Assembly: GCF_002367995.1 (NCBI RefSeq)
Contig: NZ_AP018207.1
Span: 3,905,083 to 3,969,082, forward strand
Direction: 5' to 3'
DNA length: 64,000 bases
From: Calothrix brevissima NIES-22
GTDB taxonomy: Bacteria; Cyanobacteriota; Cyanobacteriia; Cyanobacteriales; Nostocaceae
In this document: in pieces, positions 9,910 to 19,764 of the stretch
Layout: each line of letters starts with the position of its first letter
Position numbering within the stretch: position 1 is the first letter of the stretch
Made by a program: the position numbers and the translations under genes
Notes under the pieces: model-generated
What the model saw: the letters and a program-made list of their open reading frames with translations, nothing else
Databases searched by the model: none
Told to the model about the DNA's origin: nothing

Positions 9910-11259
9910 CTACTTTTCCAGAATCAAATGTGAGTTGGTTCCACCAAAACCAAAGGCGCTTAAAGCTGCACGCTTAACGGGTGAATTATTTGGCCATGTG
10001 GTCAACTTTCTCACAATATTTTGTTCAGAAATAACGCTATTTTCACTACCAATTGCTTCACTGATATTAATCGTTGGGGGAATTACGCCAGCATTCATGC
10101 TGTAAATTGTTTTAGCTAAACCAACCATTCCCGCAGCTACTAATAAGTGACCGACATTCGCCTTAGTAGAACCTACTAATGGCGATGCTTGGTGTGTGCC
10201 AAAGAAGGTTTCTATAGAATTTAACTCTGTAGTGTCTCCTAATAATGTGCCGGTGGCGTGACATTCCATGTAATCAATGTCTTTCGGGCTGATTTGTGCC
10301 TCTTTATATGCCCGTTCAAAGGCGAGGGTTTGTCCTTTAGAATTAGGACTTAATAAATGCTTACCTTTACCATCATTAGAAAGTCCATTACCAGCAATGG
10401 TGGCGAGAATTTTATCGCCATCTCTGACAGCATCACTGTAGCGTTTTAGCATTACCATCCCAATTCCATCGGCGGTAATTAAGCCGCGAGAAGATTTATC
10501 TAGAGGGCGGCTGATACCATTTTCGGGATAACCTTGAATACCCGAAAACAACATGCGTAAGAATAGCGGATCGACACAACTAATGGCACCTGCTAACATG
10601 ACATCAGCTTTACGCGATCGCAAATAGTAAGATGCCAGCTTAATCGCATAAAATGCAGAAGAACAAGCCGCATCTATACAAAAATGATTGCCAGATAAAG
10701 AAAATGCTTGCGATACCAAGGCGGCTTGAAAGCCAGTTATCATGGCATTATAGGGCGAAGGCTTCGCTGTAGTCGGTAACGCAGCCAACCGGAAATTTTT
10801 ATCTTGTAACAATTCTGCGATCGCGGGTGAAATCGTTTGCTGATATATTGGAGCAAACAATTGATTAGACATCTTCGTGGGTAAGGATAACGTTCCGAGA
10901 ATTACCCCACATTTAGAGAGAACTTGGTGATTACCCCAATAACCGCTATTTTGAATCGCCTGTTTTGCTGCATATAGCGACCATTTAAAGGAATCATCCA
11001 AACTTTCGACTAATTCCCCTGGTAAATTGCATTCGCTGGGATTAAATTGAAAATTCCGAACAAATCCACCTTGAAGAAAATATATTTTTTCCGGTTTTCC
11101 CTTAATTGGATCGTAAAATATTGTGGGATCTACACCCAAATCCTCAACAGTAATAGTAGAAGTTGCATCTTTCTCTTCTGTCAGGTTATTCCAAAACTGC
11201 TCAGGATTATTGGCATCGGGAAAGAGGCATGATAATCCGATAATTGCTATTTTCTCCAC
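9910..11259 (-). CDS. hglD: HglD: ketoacyl synthase
   Basis: 449 aa, a stand-alone ketosynthase. The catalytic triad is intact: Cys199 in CIDAACSSAFYA, His in ECHATGTLLGD and His in TKANVGHLLVAAG. The C-terminal glycine-rich FGFGGTNSHLILEK is also typical. It is placed between the KR-DH gene and hglC, which suggests it is the active partner of the CLF-like HglC domain in elongation of the glycolipid aglycone. Length and position match HglD of heterocystous cyanobacteria; the symbol rests on that order. Start at MEKIAIIGLS is the only sensible one, since the KS fold begins there. Confidence 0.88.
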   Translation of the reverse strand: MEKIAIIGLSCLFPDANNPEQFWNNLTEEKDATSTITVEDLGVDPTIFYDPIKGKPEKIYFLQGGFVRNFQFNPSECNLPGELVESLDDSFKWSLYAAKQAIQNSGYWGNHQVLSKCGVILGTLSLPTKMSNQLFAPIYQQTISPAIAELLQDKNFRLAALPTTAKPSPYNAMITGFQAALVSQAFSLSGNHFCIDAACSSAFYAIKLASYYLRSRKADVMLAGAISCVDPLFLRMLFSGIQGYPENGISRPLDKSSRGLITADGIGMVMLKRYSDAVRDGDKILATIAGNGLSNDGKGKHLLSPNSKGQTLAFERAYKEAQISPKDIDYMECHATGTLLGDTTELNSIETFFGTHQASPLVGSTKANVGHLLVAAGMVGLAKTIYSMNAGVIPPTINISEAIGSENSVISEQNIVRKLTTWPNNSPVKRAALSAFGFGGTNSHLILEK

Positions 11260-11756
11260 TGCTGATATCCTCGTAAATCAATTTTAGATTTTGGATTTTA
11301 GATTTTGGATTAACTGTATCTATGAATCATCTTGCTGCAATGAAAAATCTCGTGATTTCATCAATCGGAAATATATATCTAAATCTCTTATACTCTTATT
11401 GCTCTGTGTTCTCTGCGGTTCAATCTTCTAAAATTTCTCTTCTTGGCGTCTTCTCTTCGAGACGCTTCGCGAAGGCGTTCTTGGCGGTTTATAAAAATAA
11501 CTCTTATACTTGTTAATAAGATACTAGACCAAGCCTTTGGTGCGTTACGCTACGCGATAACACACCCTACTAAACTTTCACTAATTAAATAGGAAAGCTA
11601 GATAAGCAACCGCAGCAATTAGATTCCCAAACCTTGCAGAAATTACGCTATTAACTAAACTAAACTAAATGCAATCTATAGCATTTCCAAATAGAGTATA
11701 ATACATCTTAATTTGTATTTCATCAATAAAGAAATGCTATAAATATCACGAATTCA
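11260..11756. repeat. Intergenic repeats between the KR-DH gene and hglD
   Basis: About 500 bases without a gene. It holds a GATTTTAGATTTTGG tandem (about 11282-11311), a small dispersed repeat with CGAGACGCTTCGCGAAGGCG (about 11457-11477), and a 32-bp hairpin repeat (11539-11570, listed separately). The rest is AT-rich. The gap is long for an operon, so hglD may have its own promoter. Confidence 0.55.
11539..11570. repeat. 32-bp hairpin repeat (SDR-like), copy 1
   Basis: Frame GGTGCGTTA...ATAACACACCCTAC around a central CGC-tac-GCG. The arms GTTACGC and GCG(A)TAAC pair with one bulged A. Five other copies occur at 21171, 21612, 26223, 26321 and 40186. Confidence 0.8.
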
Positions 11757-13490
11757 TTACTTAGCTTGTAGCAAACTCATAGGCGCAACAACAGCCTTAG
11801 CTCCTAAAATTCTAGAGTATAATTGCCCAGCGCGATCGTGAAGAATAAAATCAGCCGTTAAACCAGTTGCTTTTTTCTCCTTCACTTCACAAGAAACATA
11901 AAATGTTTCATTAACTGGTATTGCTCTATACTGTTCAGAAGTTGTTAACTGTCCAGGTAAACAAACTTCATTATGATAATGACTCAACCATACCCATAAA
12001 GGCTGTGTACTCAAGTCAGTGGCATAGGGATTATGCCAATGAATAGGGAATTGTCCTTGCTGTTGTGGAGTAATTTGTCGCCAAAAACATTCCGTAGTAA
12101 TTTTTTCCGAGTTAATATTTAAAACCCGTTGGATTTCTTGAAAACAAGGGCCATGAAATAATGTGGCCGGGCCATTTTGATAGAAGCCTTTACCTGTAGT
12201 TGTAATGATGCCATCTTCTGTGAGATTCACTGGCTCATATATCGGTGCAACAGGTAATTCTCGCACCAGCTTAATAGTAGAAGTAAAATGATAATGGATT
12301 TTACCTTCAGGAGTTTTACTGAAGATAGTTGTTTGAAATTCGATAAAATCGCCGTCAACCTTGTTAATTTCTTTGAGTTGCAAAATATGTTCTTTGGCTA
12401 CAGATTCATTAAAGGTAATTCCCTTAAGAACTTTGAAATCTTTGCAACTGAAATATCGATAACCTGGATAAGCTTCTTCACAACCATTAATCATCCAAGA
12501 CATTGCACAGGTAGCAGGAACTACTGCATAACCAGCAATTACATGATCCATTAAAAATGGATTGGCTTCGACAGTGATGCGACGACGGACGTAATGAGTT
12601 TTTAGTTCAGAATCTAAAGGTGCGGGTGGGGGAATTAAAGGACTACCAATTACTAATTGGGTAGTGTCGTGATGTTTGGGATGTAGTTCTTTAACTAACA
12701 TTTTGGTTCCCACCTCTACAGGAATAATATCTATTCCTCGTTCTGCAAAGGCTTTTTTCAGTTCTGGGGTTACCATTCCGCTATCCCAACCGCCCCAGTT
12801 AATGGCGACTACGTGACAGTTGGGGTAGTACTGTTTCATTAAGTGGGCGGATTTGTTGAGGATTTCGTTAGCGATCGCGTAATCGGACTGACCGATATTG
12901 CCGTAAAATCCTGTAACGGAGGAGAATAACACTAAATGCTGGAGTTGTTCGGGGGGAACGCAATCTAACAGGTTTTCTAATCCCTGAACTTTGGCGGTGT
13001 AAACTTTTTCAAAATCCTGTTCGGTTTTCTTTTCAATTAATTTATCGGCTAAGTTTCCTGCACCATGTATAATGCCGGTAATTGGCCCCATACGGTTGAC
13101 AACAGCCGCAAGTTGTGATTTTAATGCTTGGGTATCGGTGACATCGACGCTTAAATATTCGGCTGTCGCGCCTGTTTGTTGAATGGCGGTGAGGGTTTTT
13201 TTAATTTCGCGGCTGGAGTGGATTTTGTTATAGATTTTTTGGACGTTCATGGGTGTGGGTTTCTCACCTTGGGCGAGAAGATTTTCCATGATGCGTTTTT
13301 TTAATGCGGGTTCTTCAAAGCAGTTTTGGGCGTATTCTGGTTCTGTTTCTAATAGTTGGGAACGTCCCAGGAGGATGAATTTACAGGGTTGTTTTTTGGC
13401 GAGTTCAATGGTGCATTCGGCGGTGATTCCTTTTGCGCCACCGCTTACGAGAAATACTGATGAGGGACGAATAGGTGCTTGTGTTGTCAT
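11757..13490 (-). CDS. Ketoreductase-dehydratase protein of the heterocyst glycolipid synthase
   Basis: 577 aa. Residues 10-260 are an SDR-type ketoreductase: SVFLVSGGAKGITAECTIEL is the NADPH Rossmann start, LVLFSSVTGFYGN and the following DYAIANEILN supply the Ser and Tyr/Asn residues of PKS KR domains. Residues about 310-570 resemble a PKS hot-dog dehydratase half (EANPFLMDHVIAGYAVVPAT, with His in DHVI). In PfaA-type synthases this KR and DH follow the carrier repeats in one chain. Here they are a separate protein whose missing N-terminal KR half appears to sit at the end of HglE. It should reduce 3-ketoacyl intermediates and dehydrate them. The Anabaena equivalent may be called hglG; I leave the symbol open. 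Confidence 0.85.
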   Translation of the reverse strand: MTTQAPIRPSSVFLVSGGAKGITAECTIELAKKQPCKFILLGRSQLLETEPEYAQNCFEEPALKKRIMENLLAQGEKPTPMNVQKIYNKIHSSREIKKTLTAIQQTGATAEYLSVDVTDTQALKSQLAAVVNRMGPITGIIHGAGNLADKLIEKKTEQDFEKVYTAKVQGLENLLDCVPPEQLQHLVLFSSVTGFYGNIGQSDYAIANEILNKSAHLMKQYYPNCHVVAINWGGWDSGMVTPELKKAFAERGIDIIPVEVGTKMLVKELHPKHHDTTQLVIGSPLIPPPAPLDSELKTHYVRRRITVEANPFLMDHVIAGYAVVPATCAMSWMINGCEEAYPGYRYFSCKDFKVLKGITFNESVAKEHILQLKEINKVDGDFIEFQTTIFSKTPEGKIHYHFTSTIKLVRELPVAPIYEPVNLTEDGIITTTGKGFYQNGPATLFHGPCFQEIQRVLNINSEKITTECFWRQITPQQQGQFPIHWHNPYATDLSTQPLWVWLSHYHNEVCLPGQLTTSEQYRAIPVNETFYVSCEVKEKKATGLTADFILHDRAGQLYSRILGAKAVVAPMSLLQAK

Positions 13491-13796
13491 TTGATTTTTA
13501 AATGCCGATAATTAGATTTGTTTTCTCTGCGCCTCTGCGTCTCTGCGTGAGATAAAAAATTTTTAAATGAACCGCCAAGACGCCAAGGACGCGGAGGAAG
13601 AGTTTTAGAGAGCCTTTCGCGGAGAAATCTCTTTGCGTCTTTGCGCCTTTGCGTGAGATAAAAGATTTTTAAATGAACCGCAGAGGACACAGAGAACACA
13701 GAGGAAGAGGAGTTTTAGAGAGTTTTTTGCGCAAGGGAGATGAAGAAGTTAGTAATTTTTTCCTCCTTGTCTCCCTTGTCTCCCTTGTCTTTTTAC
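13491..13796. repeat. Dispersed repeats between hglE and the KR-DH gene
   Basis: Filled by two or three related units of the CGCAGAG/CTCTGCG type: AAATGAACCGCCAAGACGCC and AAATGAACCGCAGAGGACAC, each followed by GGAAGAG and GTTTTAGAGAG, with GTGAGATAAAA between. A CTCCCTTGTCTCCCTTGTC tandem lies near 13767-13790. No gene is seen. The unit arrangement suggests local duplication of a repeat inside the operon. Confidence 0.65.
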
Positions 13797-16700
13797 TTAT
13801 TCAGATGCGGTGACTAGGGTAACTCTTCCTTGAGTACTGTAGCCAACTTCACTGAGATAAAGGTTTGAGTCGTGCAGTTCTGCAATGATGTGTTGTGCTG
13901 CTTGTTGGGCATCGAGGGCGGGACTAATATCGACTGCTCTGGTGTATACTTTGGGCCATTCCCATCTCATTGTCTTGGTTAAACCAGCTAAACCGGCTCC
14001 GATGACGCCAAAGTTGGTGTTATGCTCAAACCCGAAGGCTCCGTCTAAGCGAGCTATTGTGATAAAACTACTGCGTCCGTAACGTGCGGCTTCATTGAGG
14101 GATTTTTTCAGGTGTTTGGCGATGAAGAAGATGTGTTTGACGATCGCCTTTTCTTGTTCAATGTAAGGAAGTGTCTTTGTGTGACTGACTTGGAATACTG
14201 GGTTTATATGGATGAAGGCTCCAATGCTGCCGATGTTGGTGGCTATAGCAGATAATTTATCTTGCAGTAGTTGTTCGCTTAAGTCGGCCAGGGGGATGCG
14301 GGTAACGCTGGGAGGTAAGAGTGCTTGTTGGGGAATTACTGATTGGGGGAAGCTGAGAACTACAACTTTCCAGCCTTTATCTACTAAGGATTGCGCTACC
14401 ACTGAGGTGGTGAGGGAACCATCATCGGTAATTAAGGCGATGTGTCCCTCTGGTAAGTTGAAGTCTAAGTAATCGGGTTGGGGAAGGTATTTGAGTTTGA
14501 TGGGTAAACGTTGAACGTTATGTTCTACATCTATTATCGGCTCGTCGTCAAACTCAAATTCATGCTTTTTTTTTTCACCTCCAGCCAGCTTCTGGAGATA
14601 ATCGACTATTTGTCCGATGGTGCGTAAGTCGCCGAGTTCTTCGATGTTTGGCTTGGGTAAGTCGGGGTACATTTCTTGCATCGCCCCCAGGATTTCTACT
14701 CGTTTGATGGAGTCGATTCCTAAGTCGGCTTCCATGTCCATTTCTAGTTCGAGCATTTCTACTGGGTAACCAGTTTTTTCACTAGTAATGTTGAGTAGGG
14801 TTTGACCGATATCTGCGTAGTCGGCGCTAGATGTTTCTACTTCGGGTTCGGGGGTGAAGGCGACTACTGGCTCAGGTGCAGCTACTACTGTTTCTATTGG
14901 CGCGGGTGCTGTAACTACGGTGGCTACTGGGGCGACTATTTGAGGAATTTCCGCAACTTCTTGTACTAGGGTTTGTACTGGGGTTGTGACGGGAGCTACG
15001 GCGTTATTACCAGCAGCATGGGTTTGCAGATACTCGACTACTTGACCAATTGTGCGTTTTTCAGCTAATTCTTCTAGGTTGGGTTTGGGTAAGTCAGGGT
15101 ATAATTCTTGCAATCCGCCTAAGATTTCTACTCGTTTAATGGAGTCGATTCCTAAGTCGGCTTCCATGTCCATGTCCATCTCTAACATTTCAATGGGGTA
15201 GCCTGTTTTTTCACTGGTGATGGCTAACAGGTTTGTACCCAGTTGAGATAAATCGATGGTGCTGGATGTAGCTACAGGTTCGGGTTCGGGTTCGGGGATG
15301 AAGGCGACTGTTTCGACTACAGGCGCAGGTGCGGCTACAGGTACAGGAATCTCAACGACAGGTTGAGGGGGAATTTCCACAACTGGAGGCGCGGGAATTT
15401 CGGCTACGGGTTCGGGTGCAACAATTTTGGGAGCGGAGCCATTTTTGCTGACAGGCTCAATTGTCGGTTCAATTTTTGGTTCAACTACTGGTGCGGTGAG
15501 AGTTTCGACAATTTTGGCGGTAGGGGGAACCGGTGCTTCGGTAACGGCTTCGCTGACAAAGGGTAATGTTACCTGGGGTAGGGTAATTTCTTCACCAGAA
15601 ACTACATGAGAGTATTCTTGCTGAATTAGTTGGAAAAAGTTTTTGGTATATTCGATTTGCTCTTGCAGATACTGTTCATGAATGCGCAGGGTTTCACCTT
15701 GTTGGGAATGAAACTGCATCATGCTGCGCTCTAAGCTTTCGGTGACAACTTGCTTAATTTTGGCGGTTTCCGCAGAGGTTTTAGCTTGAGCGAGTAAGGC
15801 GTTTTGTTGTTGCATCAGTTGGAAAAATGTTTTGGCATATTCCATCTGATGATTAAGATATTGTTCGTGAACTTGTAAATTTTCGCTTTGATTGTGCTGA
15901 AATTGAGCCAGGAGATATTCTAAACTTTCTAGAACTCTTTGATGATGTACAGGTTTTTCTGGTGTTTGCATCTTTGATTCCTGGGCGGGTATTTGTAAAA
16001 GAGTCGCAGGATTCATTTGAGGCTTGGGTTCTGGAGCATAAGTGACGCCGTTCATGACTGGGGTTGGCGCAGTGACGGTTTTCTTATGTCCGTTAGATTT
16101 AATGGGTGTGGGATTTACAGGTTCTATGTTCACAGGTGCAGAGAATTCAGGAGTACTGGTAACTGTAGGTGCGGGTACAGAGAATTCGGGGGTGCTGGTA
16201 ATTGTGGGTTCTGGGGTGCTAGCTAACTTGACTTTATGTCCGTTTTGCAAAGCTTGGGGGAAGGCGTTTTTGGTTTTTTCGGAAACGTAATTAATGCCGT
16301 TTAATTTGACAGTGAGCGCCTTTTTCTTGTCGTTTTCGGCTGCGGGGATAACAGGAGGTAGTTGATAGGGGTCGAGATTTTGCAAGTTCATCCCGACTAC
16401 GCGCAACTGTACAGCAGCTTCTCGCAAAGAGCGATCGCTATTCTTTTGGGTGCTGGGGTTCAAGGAAATGGTAAGATGTGGGCGATCGCCTAAAGTATCT
16501 TTGACTAAGTTGCTCAGTATTCTGCGGGGGCCAAATTCGACAAAGCAGTAACCACCAGCCGCGTAAATATTTTCAATCTCCTGCTTAAACAACACCGAGT
16601 TAGATAGGTGAGTTTCCAGGGTTTTTTGAATTATTGGCGATTCTGGGGGATATTTTTGCCCAGTAACATTACTGAAAACTGGAACTTGAGGCGCTTGGAA

Positions 16701-19250
16701 TTTGACAGACTTAGTTGCAATGGCAAAGGATTTCTGAGCAAATGCAATCAAGGGAGTGTGGAAAGCTGCGGATACGGGGAGTAATACCGCCGCACAGCCT
16801 TTATCATGCAATACTTGGCGAACTTTGGTGATTTCGGCAGTGGGGCCAGCTAATACCACTTGGGTAGGAGAATTAATATTAGCGATCGCAACTTGAGGAT
16901 AATGTCTGACAATCGCTTCTACTTTGGCAATTTCTTCTTTCACTGCCAACATACTACCGCGATCGTGGTCTGGATCTTGCGGAGCAGCCATCGCTTGTCC
17001 TCTAGCTTTCACCAAGAACAAGTAATCTTCTTCGCTCAACACGCCCCCAGCCCATAATGCTGTGAGTTCGCCAAAGCTATGTCCCGCCACGAAATCCGAT
17101 TTAAACCCAGCTTGTTGCATAATCTTATACAACCCAGCACTCAACACCCCGATGGCGGGTTGAGCATATTCTGTGCGTTGTAAAGCGGCTACTTGGGCAT
17201 TCTTTTCCGATTCTTCAAAGGCTGGATTGGGGAAGACAATTTCCGACAATGGGCGCAAATTATCTTTCAGCAGCAAACTATCCATTTTGCTGTAAAGACG
17301 GCGCAATTGGGGGAAATTCATCACCAATTCCCGACCCATTTCTAAATATTGCGAACCTTGTCCAGAGAATAAGGCGACAACTTTACCAGCTAAATTCATT
17401 CCCGCCGAACGGAAGTAAATTCCCTGGGGATGTTCCCAAGAGATAGCCGCGCCTTTATGCTTGAGCCAGTCCAAACTAATTTGCATTAACTTGCAAGCTT
17501 CTTGCAAATTCTCTGCCACAAAACCAACTCTCGCTGCTGCTTGGGGAATTTCTTGGGCTGTACATTCTTGCACTAATTGGGCATAATGTCTTTCGCCATC
17601 TTTAGATTGCAACTTCGCCAAAGTTTCTTCGCACTTGGTTACCAGTTGTCCAGAAGTCCCCGCAAACAAGATAATTTCTGCTGGCGCATTATGTAAGCGG
17701 TAAGGCTTATCTTGTTCCGCTTCATATTCTTCCAAAACTACGTGGTAATTAGTTCCGCCAAAACCAAAGGAACTTACACCCGCTCGTCTGGGTGCGTCAC
17801 CTTCCGCCCGAATCCAAGGTCTAGTTTCGGTATTTAAATAGAAGGAAGAATTTTTAATGTTGAGTTTGGGGTTCGGCTCAGTAATGTTAATCGTTGGCGG
17901 TAATATCTTGTGATGTAGCGCCAAAGCCGTTTTAATTAAACTTGCAGCCCCCGCAGCCGCTTTGGTATGTCCAATTTGGGACTTGACACTTCCCAGGGCA
18001 ATGTGCTGTTTCTTCGAGTCATGTTCAGCGAAGAAATCGCGCAAGGAACCGAACTCTGTCGGGTCACCAGCCATTGTCCCTGTACCGTGGGCTTCCATCA
18101 AGCCTACAGTCGCGGGAGAAAAACCTGCATCTTCATAAGCCCGTTCTAAGGCTTTGATTTGACCTTCTTTGCGGGGAGCATAAATACTCTTATAGCGTCC
18201 ATCGCTAGAAGTACCGATACCTTTGATGACTGCATAGATTTTATCATTGTCCCGTTGCGCATCTTCCAAGCGCTTGAGGACAATCATGCCGATACCTTCA
18301 CCCAGCATCATCCCGTCAGACTTAGCATCGAAAGGTTTGACGTTTTCGCTAGGAGACACAGCTGGGGTTTTGCTAAAGGAGATATAAGCCATAATGGTGT
18401 TGTCTGTATCCACACCACCAGTCAGCATCATATCGCTGCGATACTCAATTAGTTCGCTAATCGCCAATTTCAAAGCGCCAAAGGAACTAGCACAAGCTGC
18501 GTCAACAACACAGTTCATCCCGCCAAAATTCAAACGGTTGGCGATTCTTCCAGCGACAACGTTAGCTAACATCCCAGGGAAAGCATTTTCATCCCATTTA
18601 ACGTAAGCGCTTTTAATTTTTTCAATAATTTGGGCGGTATCTTCATCAGATAAACCACTGCTTTTCAGCGCTTTTTCCCACACTGGATATTCTAACCGCG
18701 CAGAAAGTGGCATACCTAATTGTTTCGCCATCGCTACGCCGAGAATTACCCCGACCATTTCCCGGTTAAAATCGCGAGATTCGCCATAACCAGCATCTTC
18801 CATTGCTTGTTTTGCAACCACTAAACTTAATAGTTGCGAGACATCGGTAACTTCTAAAATGCTGGGAGGAATGCCAAATTCCATCGGGTTAAAATCAACC
18901 TCAGGAATAAACCCGCCTCGTTTACAATAGGTTTTATCTTCGGGTGTTCTGGGGTTTGGATCGTAGTAATCTTTCACGCTCCAATGGCTTTCGGGAACGT
19001 CAGTAATACAGTCGGCTTTGCTGACAATATTCCGCCAATATTCCCGCAAATCACGCGATTGGGGGAATAAAGATGCCATCCCAATAATCGCTATAGGATT
19101 TTGTTGTAATTGTCTGTTAATTTTGTTAATTGAAATTGGTTTATTTGCCGTCACTTTTTTCTCCTCTATAAACTTAACCAAAGTTTTTTCACAGCTGTTG
19201 ATCTCGGCTGCTAAATCAGCCAAGGCATTATCAATGGAATAAGCAGACAT
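13797..19250 (-). CDS. hglE: HglE: heterocyst glycolipid synthase (KS-AT-ACP-ACP-KR N-terminal half)
   Basis: About 1817 aa counted from ATG 19250 (a GTG three codons upstream is possible). Order: ketosynthase 50-507 with Cys253 (VVDAACASSFGA), His388 (EAHGTGT) and His428; acyltransferase about 620-920 with GHSFGE (S725); a Pro/Ala linker; two similar helical repeats around 1110-1240 sharing the IHEQYL/VHEQYL core; two tandem carrier domains of PfaA type, each with LGIDSIKRVEI (DNA about 15000-15240 and 14600-14830); and a C-terminal domain resembling the structural half of a ketoreductase. This matches PfaA-like HglE, the core PKS for the heterocyst glycolipid aglycone. It is the first gene of the minus-strand cluster. 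HetI, encoded at 44.3 kb, is the expected phosphopantetheinyl transferase. Confidence 0.93.
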   Translation of the reverse strand: MSAYSIDNALADLAAEINSCEKTLVKFIEEKKVTANKPISINKINRQLQQNPIAIIGMASLFPQSRDLREYWRNIVSKADCITDVPESHWSVKDYYDPNPRTPEDKTYCKRGGFIPEVDFNPMEFGIPPSILEVTDVSQLLSLVVAKQAMEDAGYGESRDFNREMVGVILGVAMAKQLGMPLSARLEYPVWEKALKSSGLSDEDTAQIIEKIKSAYVKWDENAFPGMLANVVAGRIANRLNFGGMNCVVDAACASSFGALKLAISELIEYRSDMMLTGGVDTDNTIMAYISFSKTPAVSPSENVKPFDAKSDGMMLGEGIGMIVLKRLEDAQRDNDKIYAVIKGIGTSSDGRYKSIYAPRKEGQIKALERAYEDAGFSPATVGLMEAHGTGTMAGDPTEFGSLRDFFAEHDSKKQHIALGSVKSQIGHTKAAAGAASLIKTALALHHKILPPTINITEPNPKLNIKNSSFYLNTETRPWIRAEGDAPRRAGVSSFGFGGTNYHVVLEEYEAEQDKPYRLHNAPAEIILFAGTSGQLVTKCEETLAKLQSKDGERHYAQLVQECTAQEIPQAAARVGFVAENLQEACKLMQISLDWLKHKGAAISWEHPQGIYFRSAGMNLAGKVVALFSGQGSQYLEMGRELVMNFPQLRRLYSKMDSLLLKDNLRPLSEIVFPNPAFEESEKNAQVAALQRTEYAQPAIGVLSAGLYKIMQQAGFKSDFVAGHSFGELTALWAGGVLSEEDYLFLVKARGQAMAAPQDPDHDRGSMLAVKEEIAKVEAIVRHYPQVAIANINSPTQVVLAGPTAEITKVRQVLHDKGCAAVLLPVSAAFHTPLIAFAQKSFAIATKSVKFQAPQVPVFSNVTGQKYPPESPIIQKTLETHLSNSVLFKQEIENIYAAGGYCFVEFGPRRILSNLVKDTLGDRPHLTISLNPSTQKNSDRSLREAAVQLRVVGMNLQNLDPYQLPPVIPAAENDKKKALTVKLNGINYVSEKTKNAFPQALQNGHKVKLASTPEPTITSTPEFSVPAPTVTSTPEFSAPVNIEPVNPTPIKSNGHKKTVTAPTPVMNGVTYAPEPKPQMNPATLLQIPAQESKMQTPEKPVHHQRVLESLEYLLAQFQHNQSENLQVHEQYLNHQMEYAKTFFQLMQQQNALLAQAKTSAETAKIKQVVTESLERSMMQFHSQQGETLRIHEQYLQEQIEYTKNFFQLIQQEYSHVVSGEEITLPQVTLPFVSEAVTEAPVPPTAKIVETLTAPVVEPKIEPTIEPVSKNGSAPKIVAPEPVAEIPAPPVVEIPPQPVVEIPVPVAAPAPVVETVAFIPEPEPEPVATSSTIDLSQLGTNLLAITSEKTGYPIEMLEMDMDMEADLGIDSIKRVEILGGLQELYPDLPKPNLEELAEKRTIGQVVEYLQTHAAGNNAVAPVTTPVQTLVQEVAEIPQIVAPVATVVTAPAPIETVVAAPEPVVAFTPEPEVETSSADYADIGQTLLNITSEKTGYPVEMLELEMDMEADLGIDSIKRVEILGAMQEMYPDLPKPNIEELGDLRTIGQIVDYLQKLAGGEKKKHEFEFDDEPIIDVEHNVQRLPIKLKYLPQPDYLDFNLPEGHIALITDDGSLTTSVVAQSLVDKGWKVVVLSFPQSVIPQQALLPPSVTRIPLADLSEQLLQDKLSAIATNIGSIGAFIHINPVFQVSHTKTLPYIEQEKAIVKHIFFIAKHLKKSLNEAARYGRSSFITIARLDGAFGFEHNTNFGVIGAGLAGLTKTMRWEWPKVYTRAVDISPALDAQQAAQHIIAELHDSNLYLSEVGYSTQGRVTLVTASE

Positions 19251-19485
19251 AGGAATCACAAATCTGAAGTACTGGGAATTGCGAAGCTACAGAAATTTCT
19301 GCGGCTGTGCAATAATGAAAGCTATCTGTTGTAGTCAGCAGCTAGCTATCCTATCTGCAAAAGCTAAATGCTTTTCTGCGAATTAACACCACACCATATG
19401 TAAAGAATGAAGGCTTAAGGCTAAAAGGTGATTTATATTCATTCTTTGACCTTCAAACTTTAGGGAACGTAATTTTGCAAAAATT

Positions 19486-19764
19486 CTAGACAACGCCAGA
19501 CTCTTGATATTGTGGCAACAGGTCAATAACGTTGTTGAAATTCGTAAAATAATCTTGAAGCGCCGTAGCCGCTTGACCTGTAAATTCCATCCATTCGTAA
19601 TGGTAGAGATTTTGAGCAACTGTATCCCACTGAAGCAAGGGAAACTTAGGAGTAGCTATTAGGACAGAAACGCTTTTTTCTCCCAAACTAGTTTGACTAT
19701 CTAAGTTGATTGCAGCCACGTAGCTGGTGTTAATGACAACGTTCTGTATTTTGATAAATGTCAT
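19486..19764 (-). CDS. Small conserved-looking hypothetical protein upstream of hglE
   Basis: 92 aa (MTFIKIQNVVINTSYVAAIN...). It is not membrane-spanning and has no signal peptide. The pattern is a short beta-rich N-terminal half (VVINTSYVAAINLD, SVSVLIATPKF) and a helical C-terminus (FTGQAATALQDYFTNF). I do not recognise the family. It is co-directional with hglE, 236 bases upstream, so it could be the first gene of the operon or separate. An overlapping frame is rejected because this frame has amino-acid composition like a folded protein. Confidence 0.6.
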   Translation of the reverse strand: MTFIKIQNVVINTSYVAAINLDSQTSLGEKSVSVLIATPKFPLLQWDTVAQNLYHYEWMEFTGQAATALQDYFTNFNNVIDLLPQYQESGVV

